The notes: generated by a model not told the origin, from the sequence alone. A stretch of 16,906 nucleotides of DNA from Burkholderiaceae bacterium (GCA_947373615.1 CANBYN010000010.1:1-16906); one strand, 5' to 3'. Positions 1 through 6,879 are shown, counted from the stretch's first letter. A program made the numbers and translations.

Positions 1-1
1 C

Positions 2-946
2 TCTGGATCTAAAGCAGCTGATATGGCCGCAATTGCCCCAGCATTATTCCCTGAGATGAAGCGAACTACGCCTCCGGGTGAGTTAGTTGCTTTGTTAGCT
101 GCTACTGGAGCTCAAACTGAAACAATCCCCCCAAGCCTTGTGCTGATTACGATTGGCTCTGTAACCGGGGTTTCAATTGCTGCCCTTTTTACAGGGGGCA
201 TGTTACCTGCTTTGATTTTGGGGCTTATCCTTTGTTTATTGGTTTGGTGGCGAAATCGTCATGTTCAGATTGGAAATGTTGTACGTCCAAAGTTTGCTCA
301 AATTTTTAAATTATTTTTGGTTGCATTACCCGCGTTATCTTTGCCGTTTGTGATTCGTGCTGCGGTAGTGGAGGGGGTCGCCACTGCCACCGAAGTTTCC
401 ACTATCGGCATCGTATATGGCCTAGTATGCGGAATCGTTATTTATCGAAAATTTGATGTGAAACGTATTTTGCCGATGTTGGTTGACACTGCTTCTTTGT
501 CAGGCGCTATCCTGCTGATAATTGGCGCTGCCACTGGAATGGCTTGGGGCTTGACTCAGTCTGGGTTTTCTCAAATAGTCACGCAAATCATGACCGATCT
601 GAATGGGGGCCCTAATCTATTCCTGCTCATTTCTATCTTAGTATTTGTGGTTTTAGGATCAGTGCTAGAGGGGATACCTGCCATTGTGCTATTTGGCCCT
701 CTTTTATTTCCCGTTGCTCGTCAGCTTGGCATTAATGAGGTTCACTATGCAATGGTGGTCATACTATCAATGGGTATTGGCCTATTTGCACCACCTCTAG
801 GTGTTGGCTATTACGCTGCTTGTGCAATTGGCAAGGTTAATCCTGATGAGGGTGTTAGACCTATTTTTGGTTATTTGCTGGCGTTACTTATTGGCATTCT
901 AGTGATCGCTTTTGTGCCTTGGTTATCTACCGGATTTTTGTCTTGA
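2..946 (+). CDS. TRAP transporter large permease, DctM family (5'-truncated by the window edge)
   Basis: This is the C-terminal 314 residues of the large membrane subunit of a tripartite ATP-independent periplasmic transporter. Such permeases use an ion gradient to import organic acids delivered by a periplasmic binding protein. The reading frame is open from base 2 (SGSKAADMAAIAPALFPEM), a conserved stretch inside DctM, so the true start lies to the left of the window; the ATG at 23 is internal. About seven hydrophobic helices are visible. The segment from about 217 to 268 (GSVLEGIPAIVLFGPLLFPV, then a lone G-L-F-A-P-P-L-G-V-G motif) is the typical DctM C-terminal pair of pore helices. The substrate cannot be told from this subunit, and the binding protein and small permease are not in view. 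The stop codon is TGA at 944-946. The gene is followed by a stable hairpin and, about 130 nt on, by a terminator. Confidence 0.9.
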   Translation, partial: SGSKAADMAAIAPALFPEMKRTTPPGELVALLAATGAQTETIPPSLVLITIGSVTGVSIAALFTGGMLPALILGLILCLLVWWRNRHVQIGNVVRPKFAQIFKLFLVALPALSLPFVIRAAVVEGVATATEVSTIGIVYGLVCGIVIYRKFDVKRILPMLVDTASLSGAILLIIGAATGMAWGLTQSGFSQIVTQIMTDLNGGPNLFLLISILVFVVLGSVLEGIPAIVLFGPLLFPVARQLGINEVHYAMVVILSMGIGLFAPPLGVGYYAACAIGKVNPDEGVRPIFGYLLALLIGILVIAFVPWLSTGFLS

Positions 947-966
947 GTGAGAAGACCCGGTAGATA
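924..966 (+). other. Hairpin straddling the dctM stop codon
   Basis: The 10-base arms TATCTACCGG (924-933) and CCGGTAGATA (957-966) are perfect reverse complements and enclose the dctM stop codon. Inside them, GTCTT (940-944) can pair with AAGAC (952-956) around the loop GAGTGAG. No T-run follows, so this is not an intrinsic terminator. It may protect the 3' end of the mRNA or mark the start of a processed 3'UTR RNA. The pairing is seen directly; the role is inferred. Confidence 0.5.
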
Positions 967-1105
967 TGTGATTACCAACCTTCGGGTGGCGTTTGTGACC
1001 CTTTAAATAACGCTTGTTTCGCTCAAAATTCGGGAGTAGCATTAACCTAGTCTCCTCCATAACTTGTTTTATGGTTAATACCCGCTTAAACGGCGGGTAT
1101 TTTTT
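967..1105 (+). ncRNA. Candidate structured 3'UTR or small RNA with an anti-Shine-Dalgarno loop
   Basis: This non-coding stretch carries successive foldable elements. The first is a short stem capped by a cUUCGg tetraloop (975-989, with one bulged A). The second is a hairpin with arms ATTAACC (1041-1047) and GGTTAAT (1073-1079), whose 25-nt loop contains TCTCCTCC (1051-1058). The last is an intrinsic terminator (1077-1105). A C-rich loop complementary to ribosome binding sites next to a terminator is a common layout for trans-acting bacterial sRNAs. I see no convincing promoter inside the region (the best, TTGTTT at 1014 with TAGCAT at 1037, is weak), so it could equally be processed from the dctM mRNA. 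I do not recognise it as a known RNA family. Confidence 0.35.
1077..1105 (+). terminator. Rho-independent terminator downstream of dctM
   Basis: The arms AATACCCGC (1077-1085) and GCGGGTATT (1093-1101) form a 9-bp perfect stem around a 7-nt loop. The stem runs into six T residues (1100-1105). It ends either the TRAP transcript or a small RNA in the same interval. Confidence 0.85.
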
Positions 1106-1141
1106 ATTCTTAGGCCCTCAACGTGGGTTTATTGATAGGTA

Positions 1142-1169
1142 TTGGCATTAATTTTTTGCGGAGTATAAA
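1142..1169 (+). promoter_or_regulatory. Sigma70-like promoter for hyi
   Basis: TTGGCA (1142-1147) and TATAAA (1164-1169) are separated by 16 bases. Each matches the consensus at five of six positions. Transcription would start near 1176 and leave a leader of about 47 nt before the GTG start at 1223. This fits a transcription unit separate from the terminated TRAP gene upstream. Confidence 0.5.
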
Positions 1170-1222
1170 CTTCAAGATCTCAAGAAAAATTTCAACCTCA
1201 ATATTTAAATAAAGGTATTTCA

Positions 1223-1990
1223 GTGCCAAAGTTTGCCGCCAATTTAACAATGATGTTCAATGAGTATGAATTTCCCGCTCGGTTCCCTGCAGCTGCAAAG
1301 GCAGGGTTTGAAGCTGTAGAGTTTTTGTTTCCTTATGACTATCAACCTGCTGATGTGAGTAAATGGCTTAAAGAAAACAAATTGAAAAATATTCTCTTCA
1401 ATCTCCCTCCGGGCGATTGGGCTGCTGGTGAGCGGGGAATCTCTGCTTTGCCTGGTCGTGAAGAGGAGTTTCGCAAAGGTGTTGCTAAAGCAATTGAATA
1501 TGCCTTGGCATTAGGAACGCCCCAGTTACATATGATGGCTGGCTTGATTCCTTCGAGTTCCGATCTAGCCCTACACCGCAGGACGTATCTCTCAAACATG
1601 AAGTTTGCTGCTCAAGAGTTGGCAAAACGCAAGCTAAATCTCTTGCTTGAGCCAATTAATACTCGTGACATGCCTGGATACTTCCTCAACACTCAGAGCC
1701 AAGCGCACGAGCTGCTCCTGGAGTCTGGTGAGCCTAATGTCAAGGTCCAGATGGATTTTTATCACGCTCAAATTATGGAGGGTGATTTAACTATGACTTT
1801 TAAAAAATACTTTAACGATATTGGTCATACGCAAATCGCAAGCGTCCCCAGTAGAAATGAGCCGGATGATGGCGAAGTGAATTACCCATTCATTTTTAAG
1901 ATGCTCGATGAAATGGGATATCAGGGTTGGGTTGGGTGTGAATACCGCCCCAAAGGAAAAACTGAGGATGGTTTAGGGTGGATGAAGTAG
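1223..1990 (+). CDS. hyi: Hydroxypyruvate isomerase (Hyi family, TIM barrel)
   Basis: The product is a 255-residue protein of the xylose-isomerase-like TIM-barrel superfamily. Enzymes of this family interconvert hydroxypyruvate and tartronate semialdehyde in glyoxylate/glycerate metabolism, or act on the related 2-oxo-tetronates (OtnI). Glu143 (in LLLEPIN) and Glu240 (in GCEYRP) fall where the Hyi family has its two catalytic glutamates. Metal-site residues are plausible at Asp178 and His181 (QMDFYHAQ) and Gln204. The C-terminus GLGWMK is typical, and the length matches E. coli Hyi at about 258 aa. The start is GTG, preceded by AAAGG (1211-1215) at 7 nt. The gene stands alone between a terminated TRAP gene and a convergent amidohydrolase, so the choice between hydroxypyruvate and 2-oxo-tetronate as substrate cannot be settled from context. 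Confidence 0.88.
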   Translation: MPKFAANLTMMFNEYEFPARFPAAAKAGFEAVEFLFPYDYQPADVSKWLKENKLKNILFNLPPGDWAAGERGISALPGREEEFRKGVAKAIEYALALGTPQLHMMAGLIPSSSDLALHRRTYLSNMKFAAQELAKRKLNLLLEPINTRDMPGYFLNTQSQAHELLLESGEPNVKVQMDFYHAQIMEGDLTMTFKKYFNDIGHTQIASVPSRNEPDDGEVNYPFIFKMLDEMGYQGWVGCEYRPKGKTEDGLGWMK

Positions 1991-2049
1991 TCCTATTAAT
2001 GCAATGACTAAAAGAAATTTAGCCTCCAAATAGCGCACTGGCTTAGTTG

Positions 2050-2088
2050 CCAATAGGTGACTATTGGAGCGTTACCTTGATTCAAGGT
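2050..2088. other. Two short hairpins between convergent genes
   Basis: CCAATAG and CTATTGG (2050-2056 and 2061-2067) close a GTGA (GNRA-type) loop. ACCTTG and CAAGGT (2074-2079 and 2083-2088) close a 3-nt loop. They lie between the ends of hyi and the convergent amidohydrolase gene. Neither strand has a U-tract directly after the stems, so they are not classic intrinsic terminators. They may still block or stabilise the 3' ends of both convergent transcripts. Confidence 0.45.
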
Positions 2089-2106
2089 TGTGATTTATAT
2101 GAATTC

Positions 2107-2880
2107 TTAGGGCCAATACAAATCACTTGGATTCTTTGAGAGTATTTGATCTCGGAGGTTGTAATCATCTATTAGAGACGAAAATTTTTTCATTTGAAAT
2201 TCATATGACTCTGATGTTTCAAATCTAGTATGTGGCCAGTCACTGCCCCAAAGTAATCGGGAGGCCCCAATTGTTGAAAGCCAATATTCAAAAGTAGGTT
2301 TATGGGCAATGTTAGGAGTGCGATATTGGGCGCTTAGCTTTACCCAAAGTTTACCTAAATGATTATTAATACCCTGGTTATTTTTTTGAAACTCATCATT
2401 CGTTGCAGGCCTACCAAAGTGATCAACAACAATGGAAATCCCTTTAGGGATATTTAAGAGTAGATTATTGAGCATGCCATCATCATGGTGAAGCTGAAGA
2501 TGCATATCTAAATCTTTTAGATGACTAATCAGGTTTTGATTTTCTTTTAGCGCGTCTAGGGGTCTTTCTTCTCCAATGAGATTTAACCTTGCCCCCCTGA
2601 TGCCCTGGTTTTTTAGATCTAGGAGATATTTTCTTGTGGTTTGAGGCTCAACTACGCCAACTCCCCGAAGGTGCTTGGGCTTTTGTTTAATTGCTTGAAG
2701 TAAGTAGTTGTTATCAAATCCAAGAAAGCTAGGCTGCACTAAAATTCCGCTAGAAATTTGTTGCTCATTTGCCGCCTTGATCCAATCATGGATTGTGGCG
2801 TCATAGTCGATCGGGTAGCGTGAATGATCCTTGTTGACATCATTTTTGAGAAATATATGGAAATGGCAGTCGACATTCAT
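2107..2880 (-). CDS. Amidohydrolase family 2 protein, 2-pyrone-4,6-dicarboxylate hydrolase (LigI)-like
   Basis: This is a 257-residue metal-dependent hydrolase of the amidohydrolase_2 family (PF04909-like). Members open lactones or remove carboxyl groups; the closest familiar type is LigI, which hydrolyses 2-pyrone-4,6-dicarboxylate in aromatic degradation. Seen here are the N-terminal metal motif H-F-H (His6, His8), LQLHHDD near 128-134, DHFGRP (153-158) and the C-terminal GSDWPH (212-217) with the catalytic Asp. The start is forced: an in-frame stop lies six codons upstream and the HxH motif is at residue 6. No Shine-Dalgarno sequence precedes it, so the mRNA may be nearly leaderless. The gene is divergent from a GntR regulator and a solute receptor, which suggests that the receptor captures its substrate or a precursor. 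The exact substrate is unknown. Confidence 0.82.
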   Translation of the reverse strand: MNVDCHFHIFLKNDVNKDHSRYPIDYDATIHDWIKAANEQQISSGILVQPSFLGFDNNYLLQAIKQKPKHLRGVGVVEPQTTRKYLLDLKNQGIRGARLNLIGEERPLDALKENQNLISHLKDLDMHLQLHHDDGMLNNLLLNIPKGISIVVDHFGRPATNDEFQKNNQGINNHLGKLWVKLSAQYRTPNIAHKPTFEYWLSTIGASRLLWGSDWPHTRFETSESYEFQMKKFSSLIDDYNLRDQILSKNPSDLYWP

Positions 2881-2898
2881 GCTGGATATGATACCCTA

Positions 2899-2914
2899 AC
2901 TCATCTAGATGAGT
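2899..2914. promoter_or_regulatory. 16-bp perfect palindrome, probable operator of the GntR regulator
   Basis: ACTCATCTAGATGAGT is a perfect palindrome in the 55-bp divergent interval between the amidohydrolase and the GntR gene. The half-site ATGAGT is repeated as a direct copy at 2917-2922. GntR-family dimers bind such palindromes near their own genes. A weak TATCAT box for the minus-strand gene lies next to it (about 2888-2893), so binding there could shut off both directions. The palindrome is seen directly; the binding protein is inferred. Confidence 0.55.
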
Positions 2915-2935
2915 AAATGAGTTGGTAGAGTGCTT

Positions 2936-3649
2936 ATGGAAAAAATATCCTTGGGTTATCAGAGTTTGGCAGCTACCTTTCGCTATAAGGTCGAAGAGGG
3001 CATGTGGCGCATTGGAGAACCTATTCCATCTGAGGCCAGCTTAGCTAAAGAATATGGAGTTGCTGTTGGGACGATTCGGCAAGCCGTCGCTCAACTGGCC
3101 GATGAAGGGGTGCTGGTTAAGCGTCATGGTAAAAGTACCGCTGTTAGTAGCGGACTGAATGGGCAATCTATGCTTAGATTTTTTCGTCATCAATTAGATG
3201 GGCAAAGGCAATTAGCTCCTTCGGCCATGGTATTAGATCTTAAAGAAATCGCAATAGATAAAAATATTGCAAAGCTCACGGGCTGGTCATGCAAAACACT
3301 ATTAAAAATTCATCGGGTCCGATTGGTTGATGGAAACCCATTGCTATACGAAATGATTTACTTACCACTACCAAAATTTAAGAAATTTTTAGGCTATACC
3401 CCCAAAGATTTTGAAGATTTGTTTTATCCAATGTATGCGAGGTCTTGTGGGGTAGCAGTAATTAAAGCCAAAGATCAAGTCGGCTTTGAGTTAATGAAAA
3501 AAGCAGACGCAAAAGTATTAAGTATGAAAGAGGGTCATCCTGCTGTGCGCGTCAATCGAATTGCATTTGATTTGACAGGGAAGCCAGTGGAATATCGAAG
3601 TTCGGTTGGTGATGCTATGGCATTTCAGTATTCAGCAGAAGTTAATTAA
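2936..3649 (+). CDS. GntR-family transcriptional regulator, HutC/UTRA subfamily
   Basis: This is a regulator of about 237 aa with an N-terminal winged helix-turn-helix of GntR type (about residues 5-70). It includes PIPSEASLAKEYGVAVGTIR and the following recognition-helix and wing residues. A UTRA effector-binding domain follows (about 90-230), with the usual R-x-x-x-x-D..GKPVEYR-type end. UTRA domains bind small metabolites and release the protein from DNA. The start could be GTG 2930 (two residues longer) or ATG 2936; neither has a strong ribosome binding site, and ATG was preferred. The gene ends 9 bp before a Bug receptor, whose Shine-Dalgarno starts at the stop codon, so the two are co-transcribed. 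The regulator probably controls itself, the receptor and the divergent amidohydrolase through the palindrome at 2899-2914. Confidence 0.88.
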   Translation: MEKISLGYQSLAATFRYKVEEGMWRIGEPIPSEASLAKEYGVAVGTIRQAVAQLADEGVLVKRHGKSTAVSSGLNGQSMLRFFRHQLDGQRQLAPSAMVLDLKEIAIDKNIAKLTGWSCKTLLKIHRVRLVDGNPLLYEMIYLPLPKFKKFLGYTPKDFEDLFYPMYARSCGVAVIKAKDQVGFELMKKADAKVLSMKEGHPAVRVNRIAFDLTGKPVEYRSSVGDAMAFQYSAEVN

Positions 3650-3658
3650 GGAGACAAG

Positions 3659-4621
3659 ATGAAGTTTTTTATAAAAATAATATTAGTGACAATGATTGCT
3701 TTTGTCGGTCTAGTTCAGGCTCAGGAATGGCCGACAAGACCCATTAATCTGATTGTTAGCTACCCCCCTGGAGGTACCGCAGACTTGATGGCTAGAACGA
3801 TTGCTACCCCGTTGGGCAAAATTCTAGGGACTTCAGTAGTGGTTGAAAATAGGCCTGGAGCGAGTGGTCAGATTGCTGCAAGTTATGTGGCTAAAGCGAG
3901 TCCAGACGGCTACACGTTGATGCTCGATGCTTCATCTTATTCAGTCAATCCTTCTCTATTTCCTAAGTTACCTTATGACCCAAATAATGATTTCAAAACA
4001 TTAGGAATCTTGGCGCAATATCCAAATGTACTTTTAGTAAATCCAAGTTTTCCTGCCAAGTCAGTTAAAGAATTAATTGCCATGGCAAAAGCCAAACCAA
4101 ACAGCATCTCTTATGCTTCATCAGGTAATGGATCTGCTCAGCATTTGGCGGGAGTATTGTTTGAAGTAAAGGCTGGAGTTGATATGCAACATATTCCCTA
4201 TAAAGGCGGTGGCCCTGCTTTAAATGATGTTATTGGCGGACAAGTACCCGTCTTCTTTGGTAGTGTGGCATCTACCAAGCAATATGTGGACTCTGGCAAG
4301 TTAAATGCCTTGGCCGTTACTGGAAAGAAGCGAGCTTCATCGATGCCAACGGTTCCAACAATGGCTGAAGCTGGTCTGCCTGGATATGAGGTGTATGAAT
4401 GGAATGGAATTTTTGCTCCTTCTGCAACACCAGCGCCAATCTTGTTGAAGTTATCTGATGCGATTGCAAAGGTCATGCAATCTGCTGAAGTAAAGGAAAA
4501 AGTAGCCAGTCTTGGCGGTGAGCCATTTCAAGGTAATGCCGAGACGGCAGATAAATTTATAAAGGCTCAAATGGTGGAGTGGTCAAAATTAGTTAAAAGT
4601 GGAAAAATTTCTATCGATTAA
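3659..4621 (+). CDS. Bug/TctC-family tripartite tricarboxylate transporter substrate-binding protein
   Basis: This is a 320-residue periplasmic solute receptor. Residues 1-21 form a Sec signal peptide, with likely cleavage before QEWP. The mature start W-P-T-R-P-I-N-L-I-V followed by YPPGGTADLMAR is the hallmark of the Bug (Bordetella uptake gene) family. Further family blocks are NRPGASG (about 63-69), HIPYKGGGPA and MPTVPTMAEAGLPGYEV. Bug receptors deliver carboxylates and similar small acids, usually to a TctA/TctB permease. No permease is adjacent, so it is an orphan receptor, as is common in Burkholderiales. The start has an excellent AAGGAG at 3648-3653, overlapping the end of the GntR gene. 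Its ligand is probably the compound handled by the divergent amidohydrolase or sensed by the GntR protein (inferred). Confidence 0.92.
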   Translation: MKFFIKIILVTMIAFVGLVQAQEWPTRPINLIVSYPPGGTADLMARTIATPLGKILGTSVVVENRPGASGQIAASYVAKASPDGYTLMLDASSYSVNPSLFPKLPYDPNNDFKTLGILAQYPNVLLVNPSFPAKSVKELIAMAKAKPNSISYASSGNGSAQHLAGVLFEVKAGVDMQHIPYKGGGPALNDVIGGQVPVFFGSVASTKQYVDSGKLNALAVTGKKRASSMPTVPTMAEAGLPGYEVYEWNGIFAPSATPAPILLKLSDAIAKVMQSAEVKEKVASLGGEPFQGNAETADKFIKAQMVEWSKLVKSGKISID

Positions 4622-4722
4622 TCTTTGCGTTGATAAAGGCATAGTAGAGTGGGAGGTGAAATCTCATAAACTGTAACCTTTTGGGGCTAAATTGAATTTC
4701 TAGCGCACTTGCCAATGAAATC

Positions 4723-4756
4723 AACGGCTTAGGAAGTAGCTCCTAAGCCGTTTTCA
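4723..4756 (+). terminator. Strong rho-independent terminator after the GntR/Bug unit
   Basis: AACGGCTTAGGA (4723-4734) and TCCTAAGCCGTT (4741-4752) form a 12-bp perfect stem with loop AGTAGC. It is followed by a T-rich tail (TTTTCATTTTT). It lies about 100 bp downstream of the Bug gene and separates it from htpG. Confidence 0.85.
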
Positions 4757-4841
4757 TTTTTCTACAAGGTGTGGAAGCAATCTCCAGGTATCTTTCACTG
4801 CAAACCCAGTGGTCCTATGGGGTTGCTATTGGACTACTGAT

Positions 4842-4869
4842 CTTGAAATTGTTAAAAATGACCCAAAAT
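4842..4869 (+). promoter_or_regulatory. Sigma32 (RpoH) heat-shock promoter of htpG
   Basis: CTTGAAA (4842-4848) is followed after 13 bases by CCCAAAAT (4862-4869). The RpoH consensus is CTTGAAA, a spacer of 11-16 bases, then CCCCATnT. The -35 element is a perfect match and the -10 element matches at most positions. Transcription would begin near 4877, giving a leader of about 32 nt before the htpG ATG. HtpG is a classic RpoH-dependent chaperone gene. Confidence 0.75.
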
Positions 4870-4908
4870 ATAGAACATTAATGACTTTATTTTTTAAAGG
4901 ATGCTGAT

Positions 4909-6810
4909 ATGAATGTTGCCACCAAAGAAACTCTAGGATTTCAGGCGGAAGTAAAACAACTTCTGCAGCTAATGATTCACTCCTTATATTCCAACAAGGA
5001 AATCTTTCTGCGTGAGCTTATCTCTAACGCTTCGGATGCTGCCGATAAATTGCGTTTTGAAGGTATTGCTCATCCCGATTGGTATGGTGATGACCCTGAT
5101 CTGAAGATTAAGGTGGAAATTGATAAAGCAGCAAGAATTGTAGCAATTTCAGATAATGGAATAGGTATGAGCCGCGAGGAGGTCATCAATAATCTTGGTA
5201 CTATTGCACGGTCTGGCACTAAAGAGTTTTTCTCGAAACTTTCGGGCGATCAGCAAAAAGATGCTGCTTTGATTGGTCAATTCGGCGTTGGCTTTTATTC
5301 GGCCTTTATCGTTGCCGATCGTATTGTTGTAGAAACTCGTCGTGCAGGCTTTCCTGCGTCAGACGGAGTACGTTGGGAATCAGATGGTTCAGGCGAATTT
5401 ACGATAGAAACGATTGATCGCCCTCAACGGGGAACCTCTATAAAGCTACATTTGCGAGAAGGGGAAGACGACTTCCTTAATAGTTACAAGCTTAAGTCTA
5501 TTATTCGCAAGTACTCAGATCATATTTCTTTGCCTATTCAGATGTGCAAGGAAGAGTGGGATGATGATAAGAAAGAACAGGTTATCAAAGACGAGCTCGA
5601 GAATATTAACCAAACTTCCGCACTATGGACGCGCAATAAGTCTGAAATTACAGAAGAGCAGTACGATGAATTTTACAAACACCTCTCTCATGATTATGAG
5701 AGACCGCTGTGCTATTCATTAAATCGAGTAGAAGGCCGAAGTGAATTTACTCAACTCCTCTTTGTGCCATCTCGGGCCCCATTTGACCTTTGGGACCGCA
5801 ATAAGCGTGGTGGTATTAAGCTTTATGTGAAACGAATTTTTATTATGGATGACGCTGAAAAGCTAATGCCAATGTATCTCCGCTTTGTTACAGGCGTTAT
5901 TGACTCTGTAGATTTACCTTTAAACGTCTCTCGTGAAATCTTGCAAGAGTCGCGTGATATCAAAGTGATTCGAGAAAGCTCAACTAAGCGCGTTTTGAGT
6001 ATGCTTGAGGAACTTGCGAATAGTGAAGATGAGATTAAAAAGGGAAAATACCGCACGTTTTGGACTCAATTTGGCCAAGTGATCAAAGAAGGTGTTGGCG
6101 AGGATCAAGCTAACCAAGAGCGTATTCTTAAGCTCCTGCGCTTTGCAAGCACACATACCGATTCTGCTGAACAGACAGTGTCTTTGGCTGAATACGTCTC
6201 CCGAATGAAGGAAGGTCAGGATAAGATTTACTATGTCACGGGTGAATCTTTTAATGCTGCTAAAAATAGCCCGCACTTAGAGATCTTCCGAAAGAAAGGT
6301 GTCGAAGTTCTCTTGCTGTCCGATCGTGTAGATGAGTGGATGCTATCTTTTATCACTGAGTTTGACGGAAAACAATTAGCTTCTGTAGCCAAAGGCGGTT
6401 TAGATTTAGGAAGTTTGAGTGATGAGAGCGAAAAGAAAGAGCATGAGGAAACTCAGAAACAGTTTCAAGATTTAGTGGAGCGGATGAAAAAGACTCTAGA
6501 AAATAAGGCTAAAGATGTTCGTGTAACATTCCGCCTAACCGATTCGCCAGCCTGCTTAATAGCTGACGAAAACGAGCTTTCTGGTAATTTATTGCGCATG
6601 CTCAAAGCTGCCGGTCAAAATGCTCCTGATATGAAGCCAATTTTAGAGATTAATCCAGAGCATCCTTTGTTATCGAAATTGAAAAATGATGACCAAAATT
6701 TCGATGATTGGACTAATCTCTTGTTCGATCAGGCTCTTTTGGCAGAGGGCGGTCAGCTAAATGATCCTGCTAGCTTTGTGAGGCGGATGAATCAACTGCT
6801 CTTAAATTAA
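4909..6810 (+). CDS. htpG: Molecular chaperone HtpG (bacterial Hsp90)
   Basis: This is a 633-residue cytosolic ATP-dependent chaperone, the bacterial Hsp90, full length compared with about 624 aa in E. coli. The N-terminal GHKL ATPase domain is complete: FLRELISNASDAADKLRF with catalytic Glu36 and Mg-binding Asn40, DNGIGM (82-87), GTIARSGTKEF (97-107) and GQFGVGF (123-129). The middle domain carries the catalytic-loop Arg342 in NVSREILQESRD. A C-terminal dimerisation domain ends in FVRRMNQLLLN. The start codon follows AAAGGA (4896-4901) at 7 nt. The gene is monocistronic, with a strong terminator upstream, and is driven by an RpoH promoter. No intrinsic terminator is obvious downstream; only a loopless 14-bp palindrome follows the stop. 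Confidence 0.98.
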   Translation: MNVATKETLGFQAEVKQLLQLMIHSLYSNKEIFLRELISNASDAADKLRFEGIAHPDWYGDDPDLKIKVEIDKAARIVAISDNGIGMSREEVINNLGTIARSGTKEFFSKLSGDQQKDAALIGQFGVGFYSAFIVADRIVVETRRAGFPASDGVRWESDGSGEFTIETIDRPQRGTSIKLHLREGEDDFLNSYKLKSIIRKYSDHISLPIQMCKEEWDDDKKEQVIKDELENINQTSALWTRNKSEITEEQYDEFYKHLSHDYERPLCYSLNRVEGRSEFTQLLFVPSRAPFDLWDRNKRGGIKLYVKRIFIMDDAEKLMPMYLRFVTGVIDSVDLPLNVSREILQESRDIKVIRESSTKRVLSMLEELANSEDEIKKGKYRTFWTQFGQVIKEGVGEDQANQERILKLLRFASTHTDSAEQTVSLAEYVSRMKEGQDKIYYVTGESFNAAKNSPHLEIFRKKGVEVLLLSDRVDEWMLSFITEFDGKQLASVAKGGLDLGSLSDESEKKEHEETQKQFQDLVERMKKTLENKAKDVRVTFRLTDSPACLIADENELSGNLLRMLKAAGQNAPDMKPILEINPEHPLLSKLKNDDQNFDDWTNLLFDQALLAEGGQLNDPASFVRRMNQLLLN

Positions 6811-6824
6811 ATTGGATATCCAAT
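6811..6824. repeat. 14-bp perfect palindrome directly after htpG
   Basis: ATTGGATATCCAAT is perfectly self-complementary and begins at the first base after the htpG stop. It has no unpaired loop and no T-run, so it makes a poor hairpin terminator. It could be a protein binding site upstream of the 29-codon ORF at 6880, or chance in AT-rich DNA. Confidence 0.35.
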
Positions 6825-6879
6825 AATTTCAATAAATTTAAATAAAATTTCCCATATATATTTACGAGGAGACTAGGCG

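Noticed and set aside
4622..4722. Small gene between the Bug receptor and its terminator
   Set aside because: No start with a ribosome binding site and a plausible reading frame was seen; it reads as an ordinary 3'UTR.
4800..4826. CIRCE element (HrcA operator) upstream of htpG
   Set aside because: Only the 9-9-9 spacing fits; the arms do not resemble TTAGCACTC/GAGTGCTAA. It is kept only as an unexplained inverted repeat.
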